NCBI GenBank assembly: GCA_017542425.1
Contig: JAFXXH010000045.1
Location: forward strand, 1-46,891
From: Oscillospiraceae bacterium
GTDB lineage: Bacteria > Bacillota > Clostridia > Oscillospirales > Oscillospiraceae
Reading direction: 5' to 3'
Length of the DNA stretch: 46,891 nucleotides
Below, piece after piece: positions 31,884 through 40,135 of this stretch. The first letter of the stretch is position 1. Every line of letters begins with the position of its first letter. Below the pieces are notes generated by a model. It was not told where the DNA came from. It saw only the letters and a program-made list of their open reading frames with translations, and did no database searches. Made by a program: the position numbers and the translations under genes.

Positions 31884-33653
31884 ATGAGAAAAGCACGCGA
31901 AAAGCGCCCGCCGCTGCTGCGGCCCCTGCTGCGGCGCTATGCCGGGTCCTATCTGCTGGGGCTGCTGACATTGTTCCTGGTGGACTATGTGAACCTCTTC
32001 ATCCCCCAACTCATGGGCGAGGTGACGGACGGGCTGGCCGTGCAGGGGATGGACGCCGCCGGGGTGCTGTCTCTGGCGCTGCGCATCGTGCTCTGCGGCG
32101 CGGTGGTGGCGGTGGGGCGCTTTTTCTGGCGCTACTTCCTCTTCGGCTCGGCCCGAAAGATCGAGCGGGAGCTGCGCAACCGGCTCTTTGCCCGGCTGGA
32201 GACTTTGTCCCAGCGCTATTTCAACGAGCACAAGACCGGGGACCTGATGAGCTACTTCACCAACGACCTGGAGGCCGTGCGGGTGGCCATTGGGCCGGAG
32301 GTGGTCTCCGCCTTTGACGCGGTGGTGCTGACCATGCTGGTGCTGTACCGGATGCTCACCTACGTCTCCGTGGAGCTGACCCTCTACTGCCTGATCCCCA
32401 TGGGCGTCATCGCCTTCTTCGGCTATTTCTTTGGGGAGGCCATGGAGCGCCGCTACGCGAAAATGCAGAAGGCCTTCGCCCTGCTCAGCGACCGGGTGCA
32501 GGAGAGCCTCAGCGGGGAGCGGGTCATCAAAGCCTTTGTGCAGGAGCAGCGGGAGGCGGAGGCCTTTCGCCAGGTGAACGAGCACAAGCGCCGGACCACC
32601 CTGGACGTGGTGAAGCTGGACATGGCCTTCGGCCCGGTGCTGCGGCTGCTGGTGGGGGTCACCTACGTCATCGCCATTGTGGTGGGCGGCCGCCTGACCC
32701 TGGCCGGGGAGATGAGCCTGGGCCGCTTCGTGGCCTTCAACCTGTACATCGGCTCCCTGGTCTGGCCCATGCTGGCCCTGGGCGACTCCATCACCTACAT
32801 CTCCCAGGGCGTGGCCGGGATGCAACGCATCCACGAGGTCTACGACGCCCAGCCCGAGATCACCGACAGCCCGGAGCCGGACGACGTGACGGCCCTCAGC
32901 GGGGAGATCGAACTGGAGCACGTCAGCTTCCGCTTCCGGGAGGACCTGCCGGATTGCCTGCGGGACCTGAGCGTCCGCGTGGCCCCCGGGGAGACCCTGG
33001 CGGTGATGGGCCGCACGGGCAGCGGCAAGACCGCCCTGGTGAGTCTGCTGACCCGCAGCTACGACATCCAGAGCGGGTCCATCCGCTTCGACGGGCACGA
33101 CATCCAAAACATCCCGCTGCGCGTGCTGCGGGAGAACATCGCCTGTGTGCCCCAGGACAACTTCCTCTTCTCCGACACCGTCCGGGGCAACATCGCCTTC
33201 GGCAAACCGGGGGCGGAGCAGGAGGAGATCGTCCGCGCCGCCGTGGCCGCCGACATCCACGACAACATCATGGACTTCCCGGAACGGTATGACACCGTGG
33301 TGGGAGAGCGCGGCGTCACCCTCTCCGGCGGGCAGAAGCAGCGCAGCAGCATCGCCCGGGCCCTGCTGAAAGACAGCCCCATCCTGATTCTGGATGACGC
33401 CCTCTCCGCTGTGGACACGGACACGGAGGAGACGATTTTGCGCAACCTGAAAACGCTGCGGGCGGGGAAGACCACCATCCTGATCGCCCACCGGGTCTCC
33501 ACCGTGGCCAACGCCGACCACATCCTGGTGCTGGAGGAAGGGCGCGTCCGGGAGTACGGCAGCCACGCGGAGCTGATGGCGATCCCCGGCGGCGTGTTCC
33601 GCACGATGGCGGAGAAGCAGCAGCTGGAGCGCCAGCTGGATCTGGAAGACTGA
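31884..33653 (+). CDS. Heterodimeric ABC exporter subunit with degenerate ATP site (BmrC type)
   Basis: A 589-residue half-transporter: six membrane helices (about 20-320) followed by an ATPase domain with Walker A GRTGSGKT (376-383), signature LSGGQKQR (480-487) and Walker B LILDD (501-505). The residue that should be the catalytic glutamate is Asp505, which makes its own ATP site non-hydrolytic while its canonical signature completes the partner's site. That is the pattern of BmrC/YheI and TM287 subunits. The pair probably exports lipophilic compounds or peptides. The start is ATG 31884 after a long purine-rich site (GAGGGAGGGGAGGAAGG). The partner gene follows after 16 bases. Confidence 0.92.
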   Translation: MRKAREKRPPLLRPLLRRYAGSYLLGLLTLFLVDYVNLFIPQLMGEVTDGLAVQGMDAAGVLSLALRIVLCGAVVAVGRFFWRYFLFGSARKIERELRNRLFARLETLSQRYFNEHKTGDLMSYFTNDLEAVRVAIGPEVVSAFDAVVLTMLVLYRMLTYVSVELTLYCLIPMGVIAFFGYFFGEAMERRYAKMQKAFALLSDRVQESLSGERVIKAFVQEQREAEAFRQVNEHKRRTTLDVVKLDMAFGPVLRLLVGVTYVIAIVVGGRLTLAGEMSLGRFVAFNLYIGSLVWPMLALGDSITYISQGVAGMQRIHEVYDAQPEITDSPEPDDVTALSGEIELEHVSFRFREDLPDCLRDLSVRVAPGETLAVMGRTGSGKTALVSLLTRSYDIQSGSIRFDGHDIQNIPLRVLRENIACVPQDNFLFSDTVRGNIAFGKPGAEQEEIVRAAVAADIHDNIMDFPERYDTVVGERGVTLSGGQKQRSSIARALLKDSPILILDDALSAVDTDTEETILRNLKTLRAGKTTILIAHRVSTVANADHILVLEEGRVREYGSHAELMAIPGGVFRTMAEKQQLERQLDLED

Positions 33654-33669
33654 AAGGGGGGGAGCGGCT

Positions 33670-35730
33670 ATGGCAAACGCAGAGGAAGAGACGGGCGCGC
33701 AGGGCGTCCGGGGCGGAGTGCTCCGGCGGCTGTTCGCCTACGCGAAACCCCACTGGAGGCTGGCGGCCTTCTGCCTGGCCCTGGTGCTGCTGGTCACGGC
33801 GCTGGAGCTGCTGCGCCCCATCCTGATCGGCCGGGCCATCGACGACTACATCGAGGGCTATGACCGCCGCTACGCCTATGTGGACCCGGCCTCGGCCCCC
33901 ATCCAATATGACGGACTGTCCCTCAGCAAGGACTATGACCCGGCGGGGGCGGAGACCTTCGCCCTGATGCTCTACGACGGGACGGACTATTACCTGGTCC
34001 GGGACCTGACGGGGGAGCAGGCGGCGGTTTTGGAAGAACTGAGTCCCGACGATCTGGCGGAATTGGCGCTCCCCGCAGAGGGCGGCCTGACCGTTCTGGC
34101 GGGGGAGGAGGTCTATTCCGCGCTGCGACTGGACCGGGCGGCGCTGGACGTGCTGCGCAGCACGGACCGGGCCGGGCTGGGGCGCATCGCCCTGCTCTAT
34201 ACGCTGGTGCTGCTGCTGAGCTTTGCCTGCAATCTGCTGCGCCAGTGGTTCCTGGAAAAGATCGGGCAGGACGTGATCTTCTCCATCCGGCAGGAGGTCT
34301 TCGAGCACCTGCACAGCCTCTCCGCCCGCTTCTTTGACACGAACCCGGTGGGGCGGCTGGTGACAAGGGTCACCAACGACGTGGAGTCCCTGCACATGAT
34401 GTACACCCATGTGCTGATCGCCCTGTTCTCCAACAGCGTGCTGATTTTGGGCTACGCGGTGGTGATGGCCTCCATCAACCTGCACCTGGCGCTGATCTGC
34501 TTCGCCTTTTTGCCGCTGATCTTCGGCCTGACCTACTGGTTCCGCCGCCTGGCCCGCCGGGTCTATCGCGTGGTGCGGACGAAGCTCAGCGACCTGAACA
34601 GCTTCCTGTCCGAGAACATCTCCGGCATGAAGCTGATCCAGGTCTTTGCCCGGGAGCGGGAGAAGGACGGGGAGTTCCGGGCGCGCACGGAGGACCTGTA
34701 CCGGAGCCAGATGCGGGAGCTGTACATTATGGCCGTCTTCCGTCCCGGCATCTTCTTCGTGGCCAATCTGGCCCTGGCCCTCATCGTCTGGCGCAGCGGC
34801 GTCAGCGTGCTGGACGCCACATTGACCCTGGGCACCATGTACGTCTTCACCAACTACATCCGCAGCTTCTTCGAGCCCATCCAGGAGCTGGCCGAGCAGT
34901 TCTCCACCCTCCAGAACGCCCTGGCCAGCGGGGAGAAGATCTTCTCCGTGCTGGACGAGGAAAATCCCATCCGGGAGCCCCGGAGACCCAAACACCTGGG
35001 CCGGGTCCGGGGGCGCATCGAGTTCCGCCACGTCTGGTTTGCCTACGACGGGGAGGACTATGTGCTGAAAGACATCAGCTTCGTCATCAAGCCGGGGCAG
35101 CGTGTGGCCTTCGTGGGGGCCACCGGGGCGGGGAAAAGCTCCATCCTGAACCTGATCGGGCGCTACTATGACATCCAGAAGGGACAGATTTTGCTGGACG
35201 GCGTGGACATCCGCCAGCTCTCCACCCGGGAGATCCGTCGGGCGGTGGGCCAGGTGCAGCAGGACGTGTTCCTCTTTACCGGGGACATCCAGAGCAACAT
35301 CCGCCTGCTGGACGACGCGATTACAGACGAGCAGGTCCGGGCCGCCGCCGTGGCCGTCAACGCCGACCGCTTCATCGAGCGGCTGCCAAAGGGCTACGAC
35401 GAGCCGGTGATGGAGCGAGGCAGCACCCTCTCCGCCGGGCAGCGCCAACTGCTCAGCTTCGCCCGGACCCTGGCCTACGACCCCCGCATCCTGGTGATGG
35501 ACGAGGCCACGGCCAACATCGACACGGAGACGGAGCAGCTGATCCAGAGCGCGCTGGAGACGCTGATGCAGGGCAGGACCACCATCCTGGTGGCCCACCG
35601 CCTCAGCACGGTCCAGCACGCGGACAAAATCATCGTCCTGCACAAAGGCCGCATCCGGGAGAGCGGCACCCACCAGCAGCTTTTGGAGCGCAACGGGATC
35701 TACAAAAAGCTGTACGAATTGCAGCAATGA
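33670..35730 (+). CDS. Heterodimeric ABC exporter subunit with intact ATP site (BmrD type)
   Basis: A 686-residue half-transporter that pairs with the preceding protein. After the first helix (about 31-52) there is a hydrophilic extracytoplasmic insert of about 100 residues (58-165), as in BmrD/YheH, before the remaining five helices. The ATPase domain has Walker A GATGAGKS (483-490), a non-canonical signature LSAGQRQ (587-593), and Walker B LVMDE with catalytic Glu612. Signature and glutamate are complementary to the partner's: one composite site is canonical and the other degenerate. GGGGGGGAG precedes ATG 33670. A strong terminator follows. Confidence 0.93.
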   Translation: MANAEEETGAQGVRGGVLRRLFAYAKPHWRLAAFCLALVLLVTALELLRPILIGRAIDDYIEGYDRRYAYVDPASAPIQYDGLSLSKDYDPAGAETFALMLYDGTDYYLVRDLTGEQAAVLEELSPDDLAELALPAEGGLTVLAGEEVYSALRLDRAALDVLRSTDRAGLGRIALLYTLVLLLSFACNLLRQWFLEKIGQDVIFSIRQEVFEHLHSLSARFFDTNPVGRLVTRVTNDVESLHMMYTHVLIALFSNSVLILGYAVVMASINLHLALICFAFLPLIFGLTYWFRRLARRVYRVVRTKLSDLNSFLSENISGMKLIQVFAREREKDGEFRARTEDLYRSQMRELYIMAVFRPGIFFVANLALALIVWRSGVSVLDATLTLGTMYVFTNYIRSFFEPIQELAEQFSTLQNALASGEKIFSVLDEENPIREPRRPKHLGRVRGRIEFRHVWFAYDGEDYVLKDISFVIKPGQRVAFVGATGAGKSSILNLIGRYYDIQKGQILLDGVDIRQLSTREIRRAVGQVQQDVFLFTGDIQSNIRLLDDAITDEQVRAAAVAVNADRFIERLPKGYDEPVMERGSTLSAGQRQLLSFARTLAYDPRILVMDEATANIDTETEQLIQSALETLMQGRTTILVAHRLSTVQHADKIIVLHKGRIRESGTHQQLLERNGIYKKLYELQQ

Positions 35731-35735
35731 AACAT

Positions 35736-35785
35736 CGGGCGCGTATGCGGTGCAAACACGCATACGCGCCCGAAGGCATTTTTTA
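35736..35785 (+). terminator. Terminator of the ABC exporter operon
   Basis: A perfect 14-bp stem, CGGGCGCGTATGCG (35736-35749) with its complement (35759-35772), followed by AAGGCATTTTTT. It lies between convergent genes and is very close to the stop of the foldase gene. Confidence 0.92.
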
Positions 35786-35786
35786 A

Positions 35787-36965
35787 TTACGCGGCGTAGG
35801 CGAACAGTCCGGCCAGGTCCAGATGTTCAAATCCCTCGGCGTAGACGATCTCCTGCTCGTCCAGCCACTCGTCCATCATGTTGGCGAACAGGCCGTCGGC
35901 GGCCATGTAGCGCAGGGTGTAGGGCTGGTTTTCGCTGTCATAGGAGAAGATGTGGTCAGCGCGCATGGCGGGGCGGTACAGCAGGTGGACGCCGTAATCG
36001 CTCTCCACCAGCTCGCTGAGTTCGCCCGCCGCCAGGGACGCGGCGGCGTCCTCAAAGGGCTGCACCATGTCGCCGGTCTGGAAGTAATAGCCGTCGGGGA
36101 AGTTCGCAGAGCCGGGGTCCTGGCTGTACTGGGCCATCAGGCTGTTGAACAGTTCCTCCCGCTGTTCCTCGCTGGCTTCCCGCAGGGTCTCCAGCACCTG
36201 GGCGGCCTCGGCCCGGCGGGCGTCCTTGTCCGCGTCGCTGAGTTCCTCGCCCGCCTCGTCGGTGAAGAGCCAGAGGATGTGCTTGGCGTTCAGATAGCCC
36301 TGGTCGGCCACATAGGCCACGGCGTCTTCCTCGCTGAGATTTGCGCCCATCTCGCCGAAGACGGAGACGAAGAGCTTGTCATAGTAGAGCGCCGCCTCCG
36401 CCTGATAGCGGTAGAGTTCCTCCGGGACGTGCATCTCCGCGAACAGGGCGTCCACGTCGCCGTCAAAGTAGGCGTCGGCCTGTTCCCGGATGTCCGCGTC
36501 GATCTCCGCCAACTCGTCTTCCGTCAGGCTCAGGCCCTGCTCGGCGGCCTTGCTGTGCAGCAGGGCCAGCTGGGCCATGTAGTTCTCCGCCCAGTCCAGG
36601 GCCCAGTCGGTCACAGTCACGCCCTCCTCCAGCGCTTCGGAGAGGTCGCTGATGCCGTAATAGGCGTTCAGCTCATAGACCAGCTGGGCCAGGGCCCCCT
36701 CGTATTTCGTCCAGTTCACCGGGGTGTCCCCGACGGTCATCACCACGGTCTCCGGGCTGTGGGCGGCCTGGGCGTTGTCATAATCGAATTGGGCGGTCTC
36801 CAAGGCCTCCCCTTCCTCCGCAGGCACCGGGGTCTCCTGCGGCGCTGTCTCCTCCGGGGTCGTTTCCGGGGCGGGGGCCTCTGTCTCCGCTCCACCGCAG
36901 CCGACCAGCAGCGCGGCCAGCAGCGCCAGCAGCAACAGCAGCGTCACGGTCTTTTTCATCAGCAT
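35787..36965 (-). CDS. PrsA/SurA-like foldase lipoprotein (parvulin-type)
   Basis: An exported lipoprotein of 392 residues. The signal peptide ends LLVGC with a lipobox cysteine near residue 23. A Glu/Pro/Thr-rich linker follows to about 60, then a SurA-type helical chaperone region, and a parvulin-like segment from NAKHILWLFTDEAGEELSDADK, with PFEDAAASLAAGELSELVESDYGVHLLYR. The latter is the typical end of a rotamase domain. It would help exported proteins fold outside the membrane. Two starts are close: ATG 36965 (AAGGA four bases away) and ATG 36959 (ten bases away); both give a valid signal peptide. The gene is monocistronic with a promoter at 37039-37067. Confidence 0.88.
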   Translation of the reverse strand: MLMKKTVTLLLLLALLAALLVGCGGAETEAPAPETTPEETAPQETPVPAEEGEALETAQFDYDNAQAAHSPETVVMTVGDTPVNWTKYEGALAQLVYELNAYYGISDLSEALEEGVTVTDWALDWAENYMAQLALLHSKAAEQGLSLTEDELAEIDADIREQADAYFDGDVDALFAEMHVPEELYRYQAEAALYYDKLFVSVFGEMGANLSEEDAVAYVADQGYLNAKHILWLFTDEAGEELSDADKDARRAEAAQVLETLREASEEQREELFNSLMAQYSQDPGSANFPDGYYFQTGDMVQPFEDAAASLAAGELSELVESDYGVHLLYRPAMRADHIFSYDSENQPYTLRYMAADGLFANMMDEWLDEQEIVYAEGFEHLDLAGLFAYAA

Positions 36966-37038
36966 CGCGTCCTTCCATGTCAAAAAATGCACGTCCCCCG
37001 CCGCGTTGGGGCGCTGCGGCGGGCGTATCGTGCTGCTT

Positions 37039-37067
37039 ATCATACCATGCCAGGTCCCGCCTGGCAA
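37039..37067 (-). promoter_or_regulatory. Promoter of the foldase gene
   Basis: On the minus strand TTGCCA (37062-37067), a 17-base spacer and TATGAT (37039-37044). Confidence 0.75.
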
Positions 37068-37121
37068 GGGCGCGGGGGAGAAGATTCACAAATCCTTTAC
37101 AGGATGGGCAATCCGTCGCCC

Positions 37122-37150
37122 TTGCAAACGGGGCGGAGGCTTGCTATACT
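37122..37150 (+). promoter_or_regulatory. Promoter of the lipid kinase gene
   Basis: TTGCAA (37122-37127), a 17-base spacer and TATACT (37145-37150), 36 bases before the start codon. It is divergent from the foldase promoter, with about 55 bases between the two -35 boxes. Confidence 0.75.
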
Positions 37151-37185
37151 TTTGATTAAAAAAGAGGAAAACGGGGGACGGAGAC

Positions 37186-38073
37186 ATGGAACGAAAGCTG
37201 ATGCTGCTGGTGAATCCCCACGCGGGGAAGGGCGCGGCCATTGCGGCGCTGGGCGGGGTGCTGGAGCGCCTGTCCCATGCGGGCTGGCTGCCCACCGTGT
37301 ACTTCACCCGCCGCGCCGGGCACGCCACGGAGCTGGCCGCCCGTCGGGGCGGGGACTACGAGCGCCTGGTCTGCATGGGCGGGGACGGCACCCTCAGCGA
37401 GGTCTGCGCCGGGCTGATGTGTCTGCCGGAGCGCCGCCCCCTGGGCTACATCCCCATGGGCACCAGCAACGACGTGGCCCACAGTCTGGGCCTCTCCGCC
37501 GACCCCCTGGCCGCGGCGGAACAGGCCGGGCAGGGCAGCCCGGTGGCGCTGGACATGGGGGCCTTCGGGGAGGAGACCTGCTTCACCTATGTGGCAGCCT
37601 TCGGGGCCTTCACCGACGTGAGTTATGACACGCCCCAGGAGGCCAAACAGGCCCTGGGGCATCTGGCCTATATGCTGGAGGGGCTGCGGCGGCTGCCCAA
37701 ACTCCGCGCCGTCCACGCCACGGTGGAGACGGACGGGGAGACGCTGGAGGGGGACTTCCTCTTCGGCGCGGTGACCAACTCCACCCGCATCGCCGGACTG
37801 GTACGCCTGGACGACGACGCGGTGGACCTGTCCGACGGGCAGTTCGAGATCCTGCTGGTGCGCAGCCCGAAAAACCTCCTGGATCTGGGCGGCATCATCG
37901 GCGCGGTCCTCTCCGCGGACTTCTCCGACCCCAGCGTCAGCTTTCTGAAAAGCAGCCGCGCCCGCTTCCGCTTCCAGGAGCCGGTGGCCTGGACACGGGA
38001 CGGCGAGCGCGGGGGGGAGCATCTGGACCTGACGCTGCGGAACTGTCATCCGGGGGTGGAGATTTTGGTGTGA
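37186..38073 (+). CDS. Diacylglycerol kinase family lipid kinase (YegS/DagK type)
   Basis: Phosphorylates a lipid such as diacylglycerol at the inner face of the membrane, feeding phospholipid recycling. The 295-residue protein has the family's usual length. It shows the N-terminal VNPHAGKG motif (residues 9-16), the nucleotide-binding MGGDGTLSEV (about 64-73), the PMGTSND motif (about 90-96), and the C-terminal beta domain with DGQFEILLV. The start is ATG 37186 with ACGGAG close upstream. It is monocistronic, with its own promoter. The lipid substrate cannot be decided from sequence; related proteins include YtlR/BmrU, the latter being linked to drug-exporter loci in Bacillus. Confidence 0.9.
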   Translation: MERKLMLLVNPHAGKGAAIAALGGVLERLSHAGWLPTVYFTRRAGHATELAARRGGDYERLVCMGGDGTLSEVCAGLMCLPERRPLGYIPMGTSNDVAHSLGLSADPLAAAEQAGQGSPVALDMGAFGEETCFTYVAAFGAFTDVSYDTPQEAKQALGHLAYMLEGLRRLPKLRAVHATVETDGETLEGDFLFGAVTNSTRIAGLVRLDDDAVDLSDGQFEILLVRSPKNLLDLGGIIGAVLSADFSDPSVSFLKSSRARFRFQEPVAWTRDGERGGEHLDLTLRNCHPGVEILV

Positions 38074-38087
38074 GGGGGCGAGAAAAG

Positions 38088-38540
38088 TCAATCTGTGCCT
38101 GATTTCCAGGATTTCTTTACCCATTCCCATGTCGCGCCAGTTCTGTAGGTTTCGCTTTTTTGCAAAAGCGCACCGAGAGAGTCTATCGTAATCGACTCAT
38201 TGTATTCCTTGTCTTCTTCGTTTCTTTCCATTCCGTAAAAAGCTGCAAAATCAGAATAGAACGTACTCGACAACATACCATCTTTTTCCAATTTTACCGT
38301 TACTCGGCCATTGGGCATGACTTCGATGGTTTCTATCCTTGCCGAATTGGTTGCGTTGGCAGCTTCCGCCGCAGTCAGCACGGCATTCAACTCGGTACTG
38401 ACCGCCGCATCGTTGGCACGGGAGATGTAGCCGGTGTAGACGGGGATGCCCACGGCCACCAGAATGGCGAGGATGGCGATGACGACCAGCAGCTCAATCA
38501 GCGTGAACCCGGCGGTTTTGGAATGGTCTCTCTTTTTCAT
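38088..38540 (-). CDS. Type IV pilin-like prepilin, orphan
   Basis: A 150-residue protein with a prepilin leader and cleavage motif: MKKRDHSKTAG followed by FTLIELLVVIAILAILVAVGIPVY. The Phe after Gly is the methylated position and the pilin Glu is at mature position 5. The C-terminal part, about 100 residues, is hydrophilic and variable. Processing would need a prepilin peptidase, and assembly an ATPase and platform protein; none of these is in the window. The start is ATG 38540, eight bases after AAAGGA; an upstream TTG at 38558 overlaps that site and is rejected. Base composition is lower in GC than the neighbours, which hints at acquisition or different constraint. It has its own strong promoter. 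Confidence 0.88.
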   Translation of the reverse strand: MKKRDHSKTAGFTLIELLVVIAILAILVAVGIPVYTGYISRANDAAVSTELNAVLTAAEAANATNSARIETIEVMPNGRVTVKLEKDGMLSSTFYSDFAAFYGMERNEEDKEYNESITIDSLGALLQKSETYRTGATWEWVKKSWKSGTD

Positions 38541-38622
38541 TCCGATGTTCCTTTCCAAATGGTTTTGTCAGTGAGAATCGCCGCTGGGGGATTCGACACT
38601 AACTGACAGAATTTTCCATATA

Positions 38623-38651
38623 ATTTTAGCATAGTCACACCTGGCTTGCAA
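38623..38651 (-). promoter_or_regulatory. Promoter of the pilin gene
   Basis: On the minus strand TTGCAA (38646-38651), a 17-base spacer and TAAAAT (38623-38628), with a leader of about 75 bases. Confidence 0.7.
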
Positions 38652-38693
38652 GAAGATTTGTGGACGAAACTGAGAAGATCACGCTGTTTTTTC

Positions 38694-38740
38694 AAAAAAA
38701 ACGCTCCAAAGCCCAATTCCAGGAAGCGGGCTTTGGAGCG
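38694..38740 (-). terminator. Terminator of sleB
   Basis: A perfect 13-bp stem, CGCTCCAAAGCCC (38702-38714) with its complement (38728-38740), is followed on the minus strand by eight T (38694-38701). Confidence 0.95.
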
Positions 38741-38762
38741 CGCAGCCTTGACGCTTTCTTCC

Positions 38763-39416
38763 TCACGAACAAAACCGGTGCTTTCCGATGATCACCAGCA
38801 GCGGTCTGGACCAGATCCAGCTGCTGGTGGCCGTAGCCGGGTTGAAATAATAGATCGCCCCGCCGCTGGGGTCCCAACCGTTCAGGGCGTCCCGGGCGGC
38901 CCGGTAGGCCGAGTCGGCCACGGGCTGATTGAACTGGCCGTCGGCCAGGCAGGAGAAGGCCCCGGACTGGTAGATCACCCCGGACATGGTGCCGGGAAAG
39001 CTGGGGTGCTTCATGCGGTTGAGCACCACCGCACCCACGGCCACCTGACCGGAGTAGGGTTCCCCCCGGGCCTCCGCGCTGATGAGCCGGGCCAGCAGCT
39101 TCACGTCCCCGGCGTCGCTCTGGGCGGCGGTGGCGGACTGGATGCCCAGGGCGGCCAGGGTCTTCGGCCCGGCTTTACCGTCCACAGTCAGGCCGTTCTT
39201 CTCCTGAAAATGCCGCACCGCCGCCTCGGTCTGGCTGCCATAGACCCCGTCGATGGCCCCGCTGTAATAGCCCCAGTTTTGCAGCTTGGTCTGGATCTCC
39301 TTCACCGTGCCGCCGCTGCTGCCCCGCTGATAGGTCACAGCCGACGCGCCCAGCGACAGTGCCAGCAGCAGCGCCACCGCCAGCGCCAGCACCCGCAGTC
39401 TCTTCCCGGAACGCAT
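38763..39416 (-). CDS. sleB: Spore cortex-lytic enzyme SleB
   Basis: A germination-specific lytic transglycosylase that breaks down cortex peptidoglycan. The 217-residue protein begins with a signal peptide (about 1-27, RLRVLALAVALLLALSLGASA). A peptidoglycan-binding repeat follows (about 32-92, SGGTVKEIQTKLQNWGYYSGAIDGVYG then TEAAVRHFQEKNGLTVDGKAG). The hydrolase_2 domain starts at DVKLLARLISAEARGEPYSGQVAVGAVVLNR (about 104-134), whose EARGEPYxGQ stretch contains the catalytic glutamate, and ends with DPSGGAIYYFNP. The start is ATG 39416; the purine-rich site GGAGAGGGG lies inside a hairpin. It follows upp on the same strand. ypeB, its usual partner in Bacillus, is not adjacent. Confidence 0.94.
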   Translation of the reverse strand: MRSGKRLRVLALAVALLLALSLGASAVTYQRGSSGGTVKEIQTKLQNWGYYSGAIDGVYGSQTEAAVRHFQEKNGLTVDGKAGPKTLAALGIQSATAAQSDAGDVKLLARLISAEARGEPYSGQVAVGAVVLNRMKHPSFPGTMSGVIYQSGAFSCLADGQFNQPVADSAYRAARDALNGWDPSGGAIYYFNPATATSSWIWSRPLLVIIGKHRFCS

Positions 39417-39422
39417 GAAAAC

Positions 39423-39463
39423 CGCCCCTCTCCATACTGTTTTTGTTAGTATGGAAAGGGGCG
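39423..39463 (-). terminator. Hairpin between upp and sleB that also covers the sleB ribosome binding site
   Basis: CGCCCCTCTCCATACT (39423-39438) pairs with AGTATGGAAAGGGGCG (39448-39463), 16 bp with one mismatch. On the minus strand it is followed by GTTTTC only. The arm nearest sleB holds GGAGAGGGG, the only plausible ribosome binding site for that gene, so folding would hide it. Confidence 0.7.
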
Positions 39464-39487
39464 CTTTTGATTATGCTGGAAAAATCA

Positions 39488-40117
39488 TCATTTCGTCCCG
39501 AAGATCCGGTCGCCCGCGTCGCCCAGGCCGGGGACGATGTAGCCGCGCTCGTTCAGGTGGTCGTCCACCGCGCCGCAGTAGATGTCCACGTCCGGGTGGC
39601 TGCTCTGGATGCGCGCAATGCCCTCCGGCACCGCCACCAGCACCATCAGCTTGATGTGGGTGCAGCCCCGGGCCTTCATCTCCGCGATGGCGGCGTCGGC
39701 GCTGCCGCCGGTGGCCAGCATCGGGTCCACCACCAGCACCTCCCGCTCGGCGATGTCCTTGGGGGTCTTGCAGAAGTAGGTGTGGGGTTCCAGGGTCTCC
39801 TCGTCCCGGTACATGCCGATGTGGGCCACACGGGCGGCGGGGATCATGCGCAGCACGCCCTCCACCAGCCCCAGCCCGGCCCGGAGGATGGGCACCACGG
39901 CCATTTTCTTGCCCGCCAGGGTGGGGGCCTCCATGCCGCAGATGGGGGTCTCGATGTGTTTGGTGGTCAGGGGCAGGTCGCGGGTGGCCTCGTAGGTGAT
40001 GAGCATCCCGATCTCGCTGACCAGATCCCGAAACTCCTTGACGCTGGTGTTCTTGTCCCGCATGATGGTCAGCTTGTGGGCCACCAGCGGATGATCCATG
40101 ACGTATACCTTGCTCAT
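39488..40117 (-). CDS. upp: Uracil phosphoribosyltransferase
   Basis: Salvages uracil: uracil plus PRPP gives UMP. The 209-residue protein matches the family length and reads through all motifs: [18 protein letters not shown] at the start, [33 protein letters not shown], the PRPP-binding [18 protein letters not shown] (about 127-144), and the C-terminal uracil-binding [17 protein letters not shown]. The start is ATG 40117 with AAGGAG six bases upstream. It lies 18 bases after tsaB on the same strand, so it probably belongs to a tsaE-tsaB-upp transcript. Confidence 0.97.
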   Translation of the reverse strand: MSKVYVMDHPLVAHKLTIMRDKNTSVKEFRDLVSEIGMLITYEATRDLPLTTKHIETPICGMEAPTLAGKKMAVVPILRAGLGLVEGVLRMIPAARVAHIGMYRDEETLEPHTYFCKTPKDIAEREVLVVDPMLATGGSADAAIAEMKARGCTHIKLMVLVAVPEGIARIQSSHPDVDIYCGAVDDHLNERGYIVPGLGDAGDRIFGTK

Positions 40118-40135
40118 AGCGCTCTCCTTGTCTCC

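Noticed and set aside
38541-38558. Six-codon N-terminal extension of the pilin from TTG 38558
   Set aside because: The TTG overlaps the AAAGGA that is well spaced for ATG 38540, and the shorter protein has a typical prepilin leader.
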